A stretch of 64,000 nucleotides of DNA from Chryseobacterium sp. R2A-55 (GCF_021401085.1 NZ_JACBFP010000002.1:310001-374000); one strand, 5' to 3'. Shown: positions 53,058 through 62,036, numbered from the stretch's first letter. The notes: generated from the sequence alone by a model not told the origin. Translations and numbers: made by a program.

Positions 53058-55916
53058 ATGATTAAAAAGCTATCATTAATCTCCATGTTTACGCTGCTTC
53101 CAGCTTCTTTTTATTTTGCGCAGACTACTGTTTTCGCATACTTGAAAGATGCGGACGGAAAACCGGTGGAAAGCGCAGAGGTTGACTTGAAAGGTTCTGA
53201 AAATGATGTCAAGGCAGACAAGATTGGTTATTTCCAGTTTGTGGACCTGAAAGCTGGTCATTATCAGATCGTGATTACGAAGCCGAATTACGAAACCAAA
53301 GTAATGGAGTTTGACATTAACGAGGAAAAGAGAAAAGATTTGGGAGTGATCACGCTTTACTCGACATTGAGCAGTGCTGATCAGGGACTTGTGATCATTG
53401 AAAATACTGGTGATGAAGAAAATTCCAGCCAAGGCACAACTGTCGGCTTGCTGCAGTCTTCTCAGGATGTTTTCAACAGAATTGCCGCCTATGATTTGGG
53501 CGCATATTGGTTTCGGCCAAGAGGTATAGACGGAAGAACCGGCGAAACCATGATGAATGGGATCTCCATGGTGAAATCCGACAACGGAAACGTAGATTTC
53601 AGCAACTGGGGTGGACTTAATGAAATCACCAGATATCCTGAAACTGCGGCAAATCACGCACCTTCCGAATATGCATTTGGTGGAGCGAGCGGTGTAATCT
53701 TTAAAAATACCAACGCAAGCGAATACCGAAAAGGTTTCCAGGCTACATACTCATTGACCAACAGAAACTATAATAACCGTGCTTCTTTGAGATATACCTC
53801 CGGAATGAACAAAAACGGATGGGCTTTCACCGTGATGGGAGCAAGAAGATGGGCACAGGAAGGAATCCAGGAAGGAACTTTCTATGATGCTTACGGCGGA
53901 TTCTTAGGAATTGAGAAAAAAATCAATGATGCACATACCATCACTTTAAATGCATTTGCATCACCATACCGAAGATCTACTTCCAGTCCAAGTACTCAGG
54001 AGGTTTATGATTACAGAGGTGTTCATTACAATTCCTACTGGGGATGGCAAGATGGCAAGAAAAGAAGTGAAAGAGTAAGAGCCGGTTTCCAGCCGATCGT
54101 GCAGATGCAGGATTTCTGGAAGATCAATAAAAAATCCAGCCTGGCAACTGCTATTTCTTACCAGTGGGGCAAGGATAAAAGCGCAAGATTGGACTGGCAA
54201 GGAGTTCAGAACCCTTCACCAACTTATTACAGATGGTTGCCAAGTTACTATGATTCTTTAGATCCGAACGCTTCGGTAATTGATCCACTCGGAAATCTTA
54301 CCACTGCTCAGGATGCTTTTCAAACCGCACTTCAGGGGTGGAGATCCGGAGCTGATTTTACCCAGTTAAATTGGGAAGCACTTTACAGAAGAAACATGAC
54401 CCAGCCTGCCGGAACCTATTATGGAGAAACGGGCAGGAAAGCTTTGTATTATCAGGTTAATGATGTGAGTGACGACAAGATCTTCAATGCGGGAACACAT
54501 TATACCTACAATTTCTCTGATACTTCCAGATTTATCCTGAACCTTTCTTACGAAAATTACAAATCTGAATTATACAGGGAAGTGAAAGATTTGTTAGGAG
54601 CAGATTTTGTTCTAAACAGAGACCCGTTTGCTGCGACAAACAATCCGGGAAAGAGCGGACTTTATAATGAGGGTGAAACCAATGTGGCGAAAAGGGTAGG
54701 AGATAAAATGACTTATGACTACATCTTGTCCCGTCAGGAAGTGAAAATGAATCCGGGATTCAAATTCCAGTCCGGGAAATTTGATGTGTTCGTTTCAGGT
54801 TTGGCGGCTTATTCGACTTCCTCCAGAGAAGGACTTTATCACCATTATCTTTATGCTGATTCATTCGGAAAAAGTCCAAACTATGAATTCTTTGATTTTG
54901 GTTTGAAAGGGCAAGTTATCTATAAAGTAGATGGAAGAAACTTCTTTGTTTACAACGGTGCCACATTCTCACAAGCTCCGTTCTTGGAAGATTTATTCAT
55001 CAATCCGAGAGTTAATTCTTCCACTGCGCCAAATGTTAAGAATTCTTATGTGAATGCCAATGATTTGAGCTATGTTTTGAACTCACCATTCGTGAAATTC
55101 CGATTGACTGGATATTTGGTGGATACCCAGAACAGCACCGATGTTACCAGATATTTCGCGGATGGAATCACGCTTTCAAAGAATGGACAGGAAGGTGATG
55201 AGAGCACCGTGCAAAGTGCATTTGTGACCGAAGTCCTTTCTAATGTGGACAAGAGAAATGTGGGTGCAGAATTGGGTGTTGACGTGAAAGTATTACCTAC
55301 TTTATCTTTGCAGGGAGTTGCAAGTTACGGGAACTTTACTTACCGAAATGACCCACATTTATATTTCGCATCTGATGCGGCAGGAGTTTCGAAAGACGGC
55401 AAATCCTACCAAGATTTCGGCAAAGCATCTTTGAACGGATATAAACAAGGAGGAACGCCACAGCAGGCATTCTCTCTAGGATTCAGATACAGCTCACCAC
55501 AATACTGGTGGTTTGGAGCAAGCTGGAATTATCTGGATGATAATTATTTGAATCCGGCGGCAATTTTGAGGACTGAAAATTTTGTTCAAAATCCTGTCAC
55601 AGGTACTCCTTTTGATGGCGTGACTCCTGAAAAATTGCGTGAACTTTTGCAACAGGTTCAGCTTCCATCAGCATTCTTCTTGAACGCAAATGCTGGTAAA
55701 TCGTGGAGATTCGGAAGCTATTATGTGATGCTTACCGCATCGGTAAACAATATTTTGGATAACACCAAATATATTACCGGTGGTTTTGAGCAAGTGAGAA
55801 ACGTGAAATATAATACGTATCTGATTGAAAAAAGCCGTGAATTCCCATTATTCGGACCGAAATATTGGTACACTCAGGGAAGATCGTATTTCATCAACCT
55901 TCAAGTAAGATTTTAA
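53058..55916 (+). CDS. TonB-dependent outer-membrane receptor with carboxypeptidase-regulatory-like domain
   Basis: The 952-residue protein has a signal peptide (ending FYFAQ), a regulatory-like domain (about 24-100, AYLKDADGKPVESAEVDLKG), a plug region (RPRGIDGRTGETMMNGISM, YAFGGASGVIFKN) and a long barrel ending SYFINLQVRF. It is followed 33 bp later by a DUF5689 lipoprotein that may act as its surface partner, as SusD does for SusC. The substrate is unknown; the divergent exported nuclease suggests products of phosphodiester cleavage. Confidence 0.92.
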   Translation: MIKKLSLISMFTLLPASFYFAQTTVFAYLKDADGKPVESAEVDLKGSENDVKADKIGYFQFVDLKAGHYQIVITKPNYETKVMEFDINEEKRKDLGVITLYSTLSSADQGLVIIENTGDEENSSQGTTVGLLQSSQDVFNRIAAYDLGAYWFRPRGIDGRTGETMMNGISMVKSDNGNVDFSNWGGLNEITRYPETAANHAPSEYAFGGASGVIFKNTNASEYRKGFQATYSLTNRNYNNRASLRYTSGMNKNGWAFTVMGARRWAQEGIQEGTFYDAYGGFLGIEKKINDAHTITLNAFASPYRRSTSSPSTQEVYDYRGVHYNSYWGWQDGKKRSERVRAGFQPIVQMQDFWKINKKSSLATAISYQWGKDKSARLDWQGVQNPSPTYYRWLPSYYDSLDPNASVIDPLGNLTTAQDAFQTALQGWRSGADFTQLNWEALYRRNMTQPAGTYYGETGRKALYYQVNDVSDDKIFNAGTHYTYNFSDTSRFILNLSYENYKSELYREVKDLLGADFVLNRDPFAATNNPGKSGLYNEGETNVAKRVGDKMTYDYILSRQEVKMNPGFKFQSGKFDVFVSGLAAYSTSSREGLYHHYLYADSFGKSPNYEFFDFGLKGQVIYKVDGRNFFVYNGATFSQAPFLEDLFINPRVNSSTAPNVKNSYVNANDLSYVLNSPFVKFRLTGYLVDTQNSTDVTRYFADGITLSKNGQEGDESTVQSAFVTEVLSNVDKRNVGAELGVDVKVLPTLSLQGVASYGNFTYRNDPHLYFASDAAGVSKDGKSYQDFGKASLNGYKQGGTPQQAFSLGFRYSSPQYWWFGASWNYLDDNYLNPAAILRTENFVQNPVTGTPFDGVTPEKLRELLQQVQLPSAFFLNANAGKSWRFGSYYVMLTASVNNILDNTKYITGGFEQVRNVKYNTYLIEKSREFPLFGPKYWYTQGRSYFINLQVRF

Positions 55917-55949
55917 TACCTTTAATTAAATTTAAAAAAGAACAATACA

Positions 55950-57368
55950 ATGAATATCACAAAATTTCTAAAATCCGCTTTTGCAGTTGTCGCTTCTGCA
56001 ATTGCACTAAGCTCTTGTGTAAACAAGGACGAGTGGGATACCCCGCCGATTATTTGTAACAACAAATTTGATGCACCAAACATCAGCATGGCTGATTTCA
56101 AAGCGATGGCCCCTGCTTCGGGTTATGTCTTGATTACTGAAGATAAGATTTTTGACGGTTATGTCGTCTCCAGCGATGAAAACGGTAACTTCTACAAAAC
56201 AATCTCTTTTCAGGATAAACCGGAAAACCCCACTGTAGGTCTTCAGATAGAAGTGGATAAATCGAGCAATTTTGCGGATTTCCCAATCGGGACCCACATT
56301 AGAATTAACGCAAAAGGTTTGAGATTAGGTTTGGACAGAGGAACTTGGAAAATCGGTTCTGTGGATCCCAATTTTGCAATCGGTAGAATTCCAAGCGTTT
56401 TGTTAAACAGATATTTATCCGCCGTTTGTAACGGAAATGCGATGGATATAGCAACTATCAAACCTACGGCACTCCCGAATCTGACCGTCGCAATGCAGGA
56501 AAAATACCTTAATACATTGGTAACTGTACCAAACGTGCAGTTCAACAAGAATGAGATCTATCCTGTCAACAAATCATATGTAGATTTTGTGGGTGGTGCT
56601 GGTGTAGATTCTGACAGGAAAATTGAAGATCCAACAGGTGGCTCAACCGTTCTTAGAAGTTCTGGTTTTTCAACTTTCGGTGCTGCACTTTTGCCTAAAG
56701 GACAAGGAGATTTAACTTTTGTTGTGAGTAGGTATAATGCCAACTATCAAATGATCATCCGAGGTTTAGAAGATGTAAAAATAAAAGCAGATGGACCTAG
56801 GTTTAATCCAAATCCACCAAAAGGTGGTACAGCGATTACTTATCCAACCACTTTGAGTGAAAATTTTGAGAGTTATCCTGCAACCTCTCCGTATTTTAAT
56901 ACATTCCCGGCATATGTTAATGACGCCTTCCTAGGTGCTAGATATTGGGAAGTTAGAACTTTTTCTGGCAATAAATACATCCAGCTGACCGCAAATGGCG
57001 CCACAACCAACAATAATGGTGGTACTACTGTGGTAGAAACTTACTTCATTGTACCGATCAGCTTCGTACAAGGTAAGAAATTAACTTTCGATGTGAATGG
57101 AGGATATGATAATGGTAAACCGTTGAAAGTTTATACCTCTACAGACTACACGCCTCTTGGAGATGTAGGACAGGCTACTTTGACAGACATTACTGCAAGT
57201 TTTACAGGAATCAACACCAGTTGGCCGGCTGGTGGATATGGAACTTTCGTGCCTGCAGGCAGTTACACTTTCCCAAATACAGGAAATGGTTTCATCTTGT
57301 TTAAATATTCCGGAAATGGTGCGGGAATCACTACTACGATACAGATTGACAATATTCTTGTTCAGTAA
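55950..57368 (+). CDS. DUF5689 domain surface lipoprotein
   Basis: The 472-residue protein has a lipobox ALSSC (C25). A DUF5689/OB-like domain (about 40-280) includes YVLITEDKIFDGYVVSSDEN, KTISFQDKPENPTVGLQIEV and GTHIRINAKGLRLGLDRGTW. A C-terminal choice-of-anchor-like jelly roll (about 300-470) includes LSENFESYPATSPYFNTFP and FILFKYSGNG. The family is found with TonB receptors and exported nucleases in Bacteroidota. It shares the receptor transcript and is closed by a strong terminator. Confidence 0.88.
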   Translation: MNITKFLKSAFAVVASAIALSSCVNKDEWDTPPIICNNKFDAPNISMADFKAMAPASGYVLITEDKIFDGYVVSSDENGNFYKTISFQDKPENPTVGLQIEVDKSSNFADFPIGTHIRINAKGLRLGLDRGTWKIGSVDPNFAIGRIPSVLLNRYLSAVCNGNAMDIATIKPTALPNLTVAMQEKYLNTLVTVPNVQFNKNEIYPVNKSYVDFVGGAGVDSDRKIEDPTGGSTVLRSSGFSTFGAALLPKGQGDLTFVVSRYNANYQMIIRGLEDVKIKADGPRFNPNPPKGGTAITYPTTLSENFESYPATSPYFNTFPAYVNDAFLGARYWEVRTFSGNKYIQLTANGATTNNNGGTTVVETYFIVPISFVQGKKLTFDVNGGYDNGKPLKVYTSTDYTPLGDVGQATLTDITASFTGINTSWPAGGYGTFVPAGSYTFPNTGNGFILFKYSGNGAGITTTIQIDNILVQ

Positions 57369-57393
57369 TTCTGCGTAAATTTTATAAAAATTG

Positions 57394-57425
57394 AAAACCG
57401 TCTTGTGATTAAGACGGTTTTTTTA
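57394..57425 (+). terminator. Intrinsic terminator after the DUF5689 gene
   Basis: AAAACCGTCTT and AAGACGGTTTT form an 11-bp stem with loop GTGATT, followed by T. It ends the receptor/lipoprotein operon. Confidence 0.9.
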
Positions 57426-57575
57426 TGCCTGTATTTCTTTTGTTTCCCAAAAAATTTAAGATCTGGATTTCCGAAACAGGAGGTTATGATCACCTCTGAT
57501 TTTGCCCATATTTGATTGATTAGGACCTGATTTGAAGTGCCGTGTGATGGTCTGTATATGGCAAATGATTTCCCA

Positions 57576-57607
57576 TAAAAAAATCTGCCTCATTTCTGAG
57601 ACAGATT
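57576..57607 (-). terminator. Intrinsic terminator after the DUF6702 gene
   Basis: On the minus strand AATCTGTCTCA...TGAGGCAGATT (one mismatch) is followed by a T-run, 26 bp past the stop. Confidence 0.75.
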
Positions 57608-57632
57608 CATTTGCTTTATTGGAAAACCAATT

Positions 57633-58103
57633 TTAGAAACTGGCTTCATTTACTTCTTTTCCCCGCTGGAAATTCATCGTTTTTTGATTTCCCCGGTAGG
57701 CGATGTTGACCAGATTAAGCTGTTTGGGAAAAGTACCCAGCAAGATGGTGTTTTTTATTTTTATCGTGTTGATCTCGGTTACTCCTCCGGTTTCAAAATA
57801 AATCCAAACGGATTCACCATTGACCTGGCTACCTGTGAAAGTGAGCACTTTGGGACTTCCGTTCACATACACATCAAAATTATTGTTCACGTATTTTTTT
57901 ACTTCTGCTTCAAAACCTGCCGTATTGGGATTGATCTTGATGGCGTCAGAAACATGTGAGGTGTTCATTTTTGTAGTAAACTTTAAAGTCTTGCTGCCTT
58001 CCACATAATCTACTTTCGTCATTGAGGAATAAAAATCCGCCACCGCAAAACTCATCATTACCATCAATGCAAAAACTCCTGCTATATGTAAAATTTTTTT
58101 CAT
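57633..58103 (-). CDS. DUF6702 family exported protein
   Basis: The 156-residue protein has a signal peptide (MKKILHIAGVFALMVMMSFA) and a small beta domain (YSSMTKVDYVEGSKTLKFTT, ESVWIYFETGGV, KIKNTILLGTFPKQLNLVNI). I place it in DUF6702 from the F-Y-x-S-M-T start and the late L-x-x-x-F-x-x-Q-x-N-x-V-x-I pattern; these proteins often accompany M1 peptidases, but none is nearby. Function is unknown. Confidence 0.75.
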   Translation of the reverse strand: MKKILHIAGVFALMVMMSFAVADFYSSMTKVDYVEGSKTLKFTTKMNTSHVSDAIKINPNTAGFEAEVKKYVNNNFDVYVNGSPKVLTFTGSQVNGESVWIYFETGGVTEINTIKIKNTILLGTFPKQLNLVNIAYRGNQKTMNFQRGKEVNEASF

Positions 58104-58144
58104 CTCGTTAAGTTGTAAAGCTATAATCTCAAATATAATGCCAA

Positions 58145-58903
58145 TTAAAAGTTCACGTCAACAGTGTATTTATCGTAAAATGCCTTGATGTGAGCAACCG
58201 CATCTTCAGCCGTATCCACCACTCGGTAAAGGTTCAAATCTTCTTCCGAAATCATCCCGCTGGCCAGCAAAGTATTTCTAAACCAATCCAAGAGTCCGGA
58301 CCAGTATGTAGTGCCTACCAAGACAATCGGGAAGCGGCCAATTTTATTTGTTTGGATCAGGGTCATGGCCTCCATTAACTCGTCCAGTGTGCCGAATCCT
58401 CCAGGCATCACAATAAATCCCTGGGAATATTTCACAAACATCACCTTTCTCACAAAGAAATAGTCGAAATCCATACTATACCCTTTGTCGATAAATGGAT
58501 TGAAATGCTGTTCAAAAGGAAGTTCAATATTCAGCCCAATTGATTTTCCACCGCCTTTCCTAGCTCCTTTGTTTCCGGCCTCCATGATTCCCGGACCTCC
58601 TCCGGTAATCACTCCGAAACCGATTTCAGTGATTTTTTCGGCAATGTCCACCGCTACCTGGTAATAAGGATCGGTATTCTTCAATCGTGCAGATCCAAAA
58701 ACGGAGACACACGGACCGATTTTCGCCAGTTTTTCATACCCATCAACAAATTCGGCCATTATTTTAAAGACCATCCAGCTGTCTTTCGTCACGGTTTGGT
58801 CCCAGGTTTTTTCACGAAAGGAATTCTGTACTTTTTGGTCGAATTCGAGTTCGTCTCCGGTGTTTTCCCTGATCAGTCCTTTTCCTCTTTTTATTTTAGA
58901 CAT
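58145..58903 (-). CDS. LOG-family (TIGR00730) Rossmann-fold hydrolase
   Basis: The 252-residue protein has the family motifs GGGPGIMEAGNKGA and MPGGFGTLDELMEAMTLIQ. LOG proteins release the base from nucleoside 5'-monophosphates (in plants, activating cytokinins); bacterial roles vary between purine turnover and stress nucleotides. I chose MSKIKRGKG at 58903 rather than a longer frame that would overlap the upstream gene. It is the last gene of a five-gene operon beginning at 61442. Confidence 0.9.
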   Translation of the reverse strand: MSKIKRGKGLIRENTGDELEFDQKVQNSFREKTWDQTVTKDSWMVFKIMAEFVDGYEKLAKIGPCVSVFGSARLKNTDPYYQVAVDIAEKITEIGFGVITGGGPGIMEAGNKGARKGGGKSIGLNIELPFEQHFNPFIDKGYSMDFDYFFVRKVMFVKYSQGFIVMPGGFGTLDELMEAMTLIQTNKIGRFPIVLVGTTYWSGLLDWFRNTLLASGMISEEDLNLYRVVDTAEDAVAHIKAFYDKYTVDVNF

Positions 58904-58907
58904 AATC

Positions 58908-59621
58908 TTACTTAAATAGTTTTTCAGCTGCGGAAATAGCTTCGGGTTTCCCCACGTCAATCAATTTTGCCGAATGTTCGTATCCGTAAATGGTCTCCGT
59001 GCCCATTAAATCCAGATATTCCTCCATGATTGAAAATTTGCCCGTTCTTTTAATTTTCTTGAAAATTTCGGGATTCACACAGTGTATTCCGCTAAAAGCC
59101 AATGATTTGAAGTCTTTGTTGAATTCTGCAAGCCTTTGTTCGCCAGTTTCCACATTGAGCCATCCTTTTAAGACCATTTGCTCGTTGAATAGAAGTTTAC
59201 GTGAACTTTTTCGGTCAGAAACCGCTAATGTAGCAAAATCTTTTTTCTCGGAATGGTAATTCACGAAGTAATTCAGATCCAAATCCGTCAAAATATCGGC
59301 ATTCATAATCAGGAAATTTTCATCGAAATCCAGAAATTTTTTTGCGAAAACCAGTCCGCCTCCGGTTTCCAGGAGTTCTTTTCGCTCATCTGAGATTTCA
59401 ATCTTCGCCCCGAAATTGTCGTTCTTTTTTAAGAAGTCTATAATTTGTTCGCCAAAATGGTGCACATTGATCACGAAATCATTGATCCCAAAACTTTGCA
59501 GATATTTTATATTGCGTTCCAATAGCGGAACTCCGTTCACCACGGCCAATGCTTTTGGGTGGTGGTCGGTAAACGGTTTTAACCGGGTTCCCTTTCCTGC
59601 TGCAAAGATTAATGCTTTCAT
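58908..59621 (-). CDS. Sugar-phosphate nucleotidyltransferase, MurU-like
   Basis: The 237-residue protein has the nucleotide-binding start FAAGKGTRLKPFTDHHPKAL and the catalytic aspartate region FLIMNADILTDLD. Its small size and lack of a C-terminal hexapeptide domain fit MurU, which makes UDP-MurNAc from MurNAc-1-phosphate in cell-wall recycling. A kinase resembling AmgK, its partner in Pseudomonas, lies in the same operon. Mannose- or glucose-1-phosphate transferase activity remains possible. Confidence 0.85.
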   Translation of the reverse strand: MKALIFAAGKGTRLKPFTDHHPKALAVVNGVPLLERNIKYLQSFGINDFVINVHHFGEQIIDFLKKNDNFGAKIEISDERKELLETGGGLVFAKKFLDFDENFLIMNADILTDLDLNYFVNYHSEKKDFATLAVSDRKSSRKLLFNEQMVLKGWLNVETGEQRLAEFNKDFKSLAFSGIHCVNPEIFKKIKRTGKFSIMEEYLDLMGTETIYGYEHSAKLIDVGKPEAISAAEKLFK

Positions 59622-59990
59622 TTAAATGGCTTCACTTCTTCCTATTTCATTGATTTCGGTTGCATTTCCAATACCTTTCGGATTGGGACCATATTCGTTT
59701 TCGCCCACTTCACTGTCTGCAAAAAGCATCCACAAAACGTAGAAGGGAATGAGCTGAAACCATCCGGAATTTCCTCGGTCGTGGCATCTTTTCGCACCCT
59801 GTGCCAGCAAAAACCAAAATAGTGGGAGGTAAGCTCCTAGAAACACAAAAATCAATGCCGGATTATTAGTTTCCCGTGACATGCTCAAAAAAAATTGAGC
59901 TGCAACAGCAAAAGCGGTGTAAATAAGGTAGGAGATTCCGAATTCCGTTCTGCGGATTCTGCCATCAAATGAGAAAGGGTTTTTAAACAT
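59622..59990 (-). CDS. DUF805 family membrane protein
   Basis: The 122-residue protein begins FKNPFSFDGRIRRTEFGISY, the conserved start of DUF805, with three hydrophobic segments and the typical GAKRCHDRGNSGWFQLIP. The function of the family is unknown. It overlaps the upstream RapZ-C gene by 8 bp and abuts the nucleotidyltransferase gene, so it belongs to the same operon. Confidence 0.9.
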   Translation of the reverse strand: MFKNPFSFDGRIRRTEFGISYLIYTAFAVAAQFFLSMSRETNNPALIFVFLGAYLPLFWFLLAQGAKRCHDRGNSGWFQLIPFYVLWMLFADSEVGENEYGPNPKGIGNATEINEIGRSEAI

Positions 59991-60396
59991 GATAATTTAA
60001 TTGAGGTTGTTCGTCATGATTGAGTTTTACGGTAATTTGGGGGTATTTTTCCCGTATAAATGTAGCGATTTTTTCCGCAGCATAAACCGAGCGGTGCTGT
60101 CCGCCGGTACATCCGAAGTTGATTTGCAGATGTTCAAAATCGCGCGCCAGGTAATTGTTAATGTTAATGGAAACAAGGTTTTTGACCAATTCCAGGAATT
60201 TTGGCATTTCGGTTTTTGTTTCCAGATATTCCTGAACGCCCACATCACAGCCGGTTTGCTGTTTGTATTCATCAATTCGGCCGGGATTCAGGATTCCTCT
60301 GCAATCGAAGGTAAATCCGCCTCCGTTTCCACTTTCATCTTTTGGGATTCCTCCTTTTTTATATGAAAAACTGTGTATTTCTATGGTTAGGCTCAT
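59983..60396 (-). CDS. Stand-alone RapZ C-terminal domain protein
   Basis: The 137-residue protein corresponds only to the C-terminal half of RapZ (YvcJ family): IHSFSYKKGGIPKDESGNGG, FDCRGILNPGR and the signature FGCTGGQHRSVYAAE. The N-terminal ATPase half is absent. In E. coli RapZ the C-terminal domain binds glucosamine-6-phosphate and RNase E/sRNA. Here the domain sits between a sugar-kinase-like and a nucleotidyltransferase gene, which suggests sensing of an amino-sugar phosphate; this is inference. Confidence 0.88.
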   Translation of the reverse strand: MSLTIEIHSFSYKKGGIPKDESGNGGGFTFDCRGILNPGRIDEYKQQTGCDVGVQEYLETKTEMPKFLELVKNLVSININNYLARDFEHLQINFGCTGGQHRSVYAAEKIATFIREKYPQITVKLNHDEQPQLNYHV

Positions 60397-60398
60397 TT

Positions 60399-61442
60399 TT
60401 ATTGGGTTATGATCGTTTGGATTTTCTGTGAGGTTTCATCAGATTTCAAAATTGAGATCAAGTTCTTTAATTCTGGGAAATCATTCATTTCTTGCCAATT
60501 TTCCGAGAAACTGTGGAGGTTTTCAATTCCTTTTTCGATGCTGGAAATAAAATGTTCTTTCCTTTGAATCAATCCTCGAAAGCCGTACGCTCCCAAAACC
60601 TGTAGGAAGCGAATCAGTTGAATCGGCTTCAACGAGTTTTTTAGTTGAGTTATTTTTTCTTTCTTAGTTTGATGCTCAGAGGAATCATTTTCCCATAAAC
60701 TGAAATAATATTCCAACATATCATTCCTGAATTCTTCTGTAAAATTGGCTTTTGCCTGAAAAAGGAAAGAAACCACATCATACATCAGTGGTCCGTTCAT
60801 GGAGGATTGATAATCGATAAAGAAAACTTCACCTTGGTCGTTCACCATAATGTTTCTCGCCTGAAAATCCCTGATCATCAATCCTTTCGGCTCCAGCTTT
60901 GAGAGTATGGCAGTGAGTTTTTTAAATTCTTTCAGCAGTTTTCCTTTATGGTACGGGATTTCTAAAACATCAGCGATAAAACTTTTGAAATAAAATGAAT
61001 CATTGGTGATGGGGAATTCATTATACTTTTCATACTCGAATGTCTTTGTCCAGTCTATGATGTTTTCAGTTTTTCGCTGAATTTCGAAAAGCTTTCGCAA
61101 AACCTGTTCAACCAAAAACCTGGTCTTTTCAGTTGGACCTTCTTCTGCAATGATTTCTGATAAGGTTTTTTCTCCCAAAAACTCCTGAATATAGAGTTTG
61201 CGGTCTTTCGAGATATTCAAAACTTGCGGAGTATTCAGACCCAGATCAGAAAATATTTTCGAGAAATAATAGAAACTTTCATTCTCGGCAAGATTTTCAT
61301 TAAAAGTGATGATGAATTTTTGACCGGAACTTTCGCCCACAAAATTCATCCTGGAAGAACCGCTTTTCGGCAAAATATAAAATTCCGATGATTTAGCACC
61401 GGTGTATTTTTCAAAGAAATGCCTCGCGTTTTCAGTGGTCAT
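60399..61442 (-). CDS. Aminoglycoside phosphotransferase-fold kinase, AmgK-like
   Basis: The 347-residue protein has the APH kinase motifs GLMIRDFQARNIMVNDQG (catalytic loop, with F-Q-A-R-N as in AmgK) and VFFIDYQSSMNGP (metal-binding D). AmgK phosphorylates the anomeric position of MurNAc/GlcNAc to feed MurU. The RapZ-C gene follows after 2 bp, then DUF805, a MurU-like gene and a LOG gene. A -7 box adjoins the ATG. Confidence 0.85.
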   Translation of the reverse strand: MTTENARHFFEKYTGAKSSEFYILPKSGSSRMNFVGESSGQKFIITFNENLAENESFYYFSKIFSDLGLNTPQVLNISKDRKLYIQEFLGEKTLSEIIAEEGPTEKTRFLVEQVLRKLFEIQRKTENIIDWTKTFEYEKYNEFPITNDSFYFKSFIADVLEIPYHKGKLLKEFKKLTAILSKLEPKGLMIRDFQARNIMVNDQGEVFFIDYQSSMNGPLMYDVVSFLFQAKANFTEEFRNDMLEYYFSLWENDSSEHQTKKEKITQLKNSLKPIQLIRFLQVLGAYGFRGLIQRKEHFISSIEKGIENLHSFSENWQEMNDFPELKNLISILKSDETSQKIQTIITQ

Positions 61443-61448
61443 ATTTTA

Positions 61449-61456
61449 CAAATATA
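61449..61456 (-). promoter_or_regulatory. Promoter -7 box (TATATTTG) of the AmgK-like operon
   Basis: Minus-strand TATATTTG ends 7 nt before ATG 61442; the divergent xrtF box lies 25 bp away. Both transcripts are predicted to be leaderless or nearly so. Confidence 0.6.
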
Positions 61457-61481
61457 GCGAAAATAGAATTTCTGAAAAGAT

Positions 61482-61489
61482 TATATTTG
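61482..61489 (+). promoter_or_regulatory. Promoter -7 box (TATATTTG) of xrtF
   Basis: The last G of TATATTTG is 5 nt before ATG 61494. Confidence 0.6.
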
Positions 61490-61493
61490 TAGC

Positions 61494-62036
61494 ATGTTGC
61501 AAGATTTCAAACCTGTACTGAAAATCCTTCTCCGGTTCATTTTGATTTATGTGGGGCTGGTTTTGGCATATCAATTTTATCTGAATGAATTTAAGAATTC
61601 TGGATTGGATCCAATTTCTACCTGGGTTGCAGAGCAGGCGGGATGGGTGCAAAACACCTGCAATTACCAGACGGAACTCATCGAGGGAAAACCAACACAG
61701 GAAACTACATGGTTTCTGATGGAAGGAAAATATGTTTCCAGAATGGTGGAAGGTTGCAATGCCGTGTCGGTAATGGTTCTGTTCATTGCCTTTATTTTTG
61801 CTTTTTATCAAGGAATCAAAACCTTTGTTTTTGCAGGATTGGGATTGCTTTTTCTGCATATTATGAATGTTTCAAGAATTGTTGGTTTGAATTTTGTCTT
61901 TCTGAAATACCCTGAATACGGAAAAATCTCCCATAACTTCTTTTTTCCGGTGATTATCTATGGAAGTGTTGTTGTACTTTGGTTGATTTGGATCAAATTC
62001 TTTGCCCTAAAAACTCCGGATCATGAAGGTTCTTAA
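61494..62036 (+). CDS. xrtF: Exosortase family protein XrtF
   Basis: The 180-residue membrane protein has the exosortase catalytic triad: cysteine in MVEGCNAVSVMV (about residue 88), arginine in NVSRIVGLNFVF and histidine in ISHNFFFPVI. Four or five membrane helices surround them. Exosortases cut C-terminal sorting signals of exported proteins; XrtF is the short flavobacterial type, for which no target set is established to my knowledge. The next gene overlaps by 14 bp and is its usual partner. Confidence 0.92.
   Translation: MLQDFKPVLKILLRFILIYVGLVLAYQFYLNEFKNSGLDPISTWVAEQAGWVQNTCNYQTELIEGKPTQETTWFLMEGKYVSRMVEGCNAVSVMVLFIAFIFAFYQGIKTFVFAGLGLLFLHIMNVSRIVGLNFVFLKYPEYGKISHNFFFPVIIYGSVVVLWLIWIKFFALKTPDHEGS

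Noticed and set aside
53076-53657. 193-codon minus-strand ORF
   Set aside because: Antisense to the start of a clear TonB receptor; shadow of its codon use.
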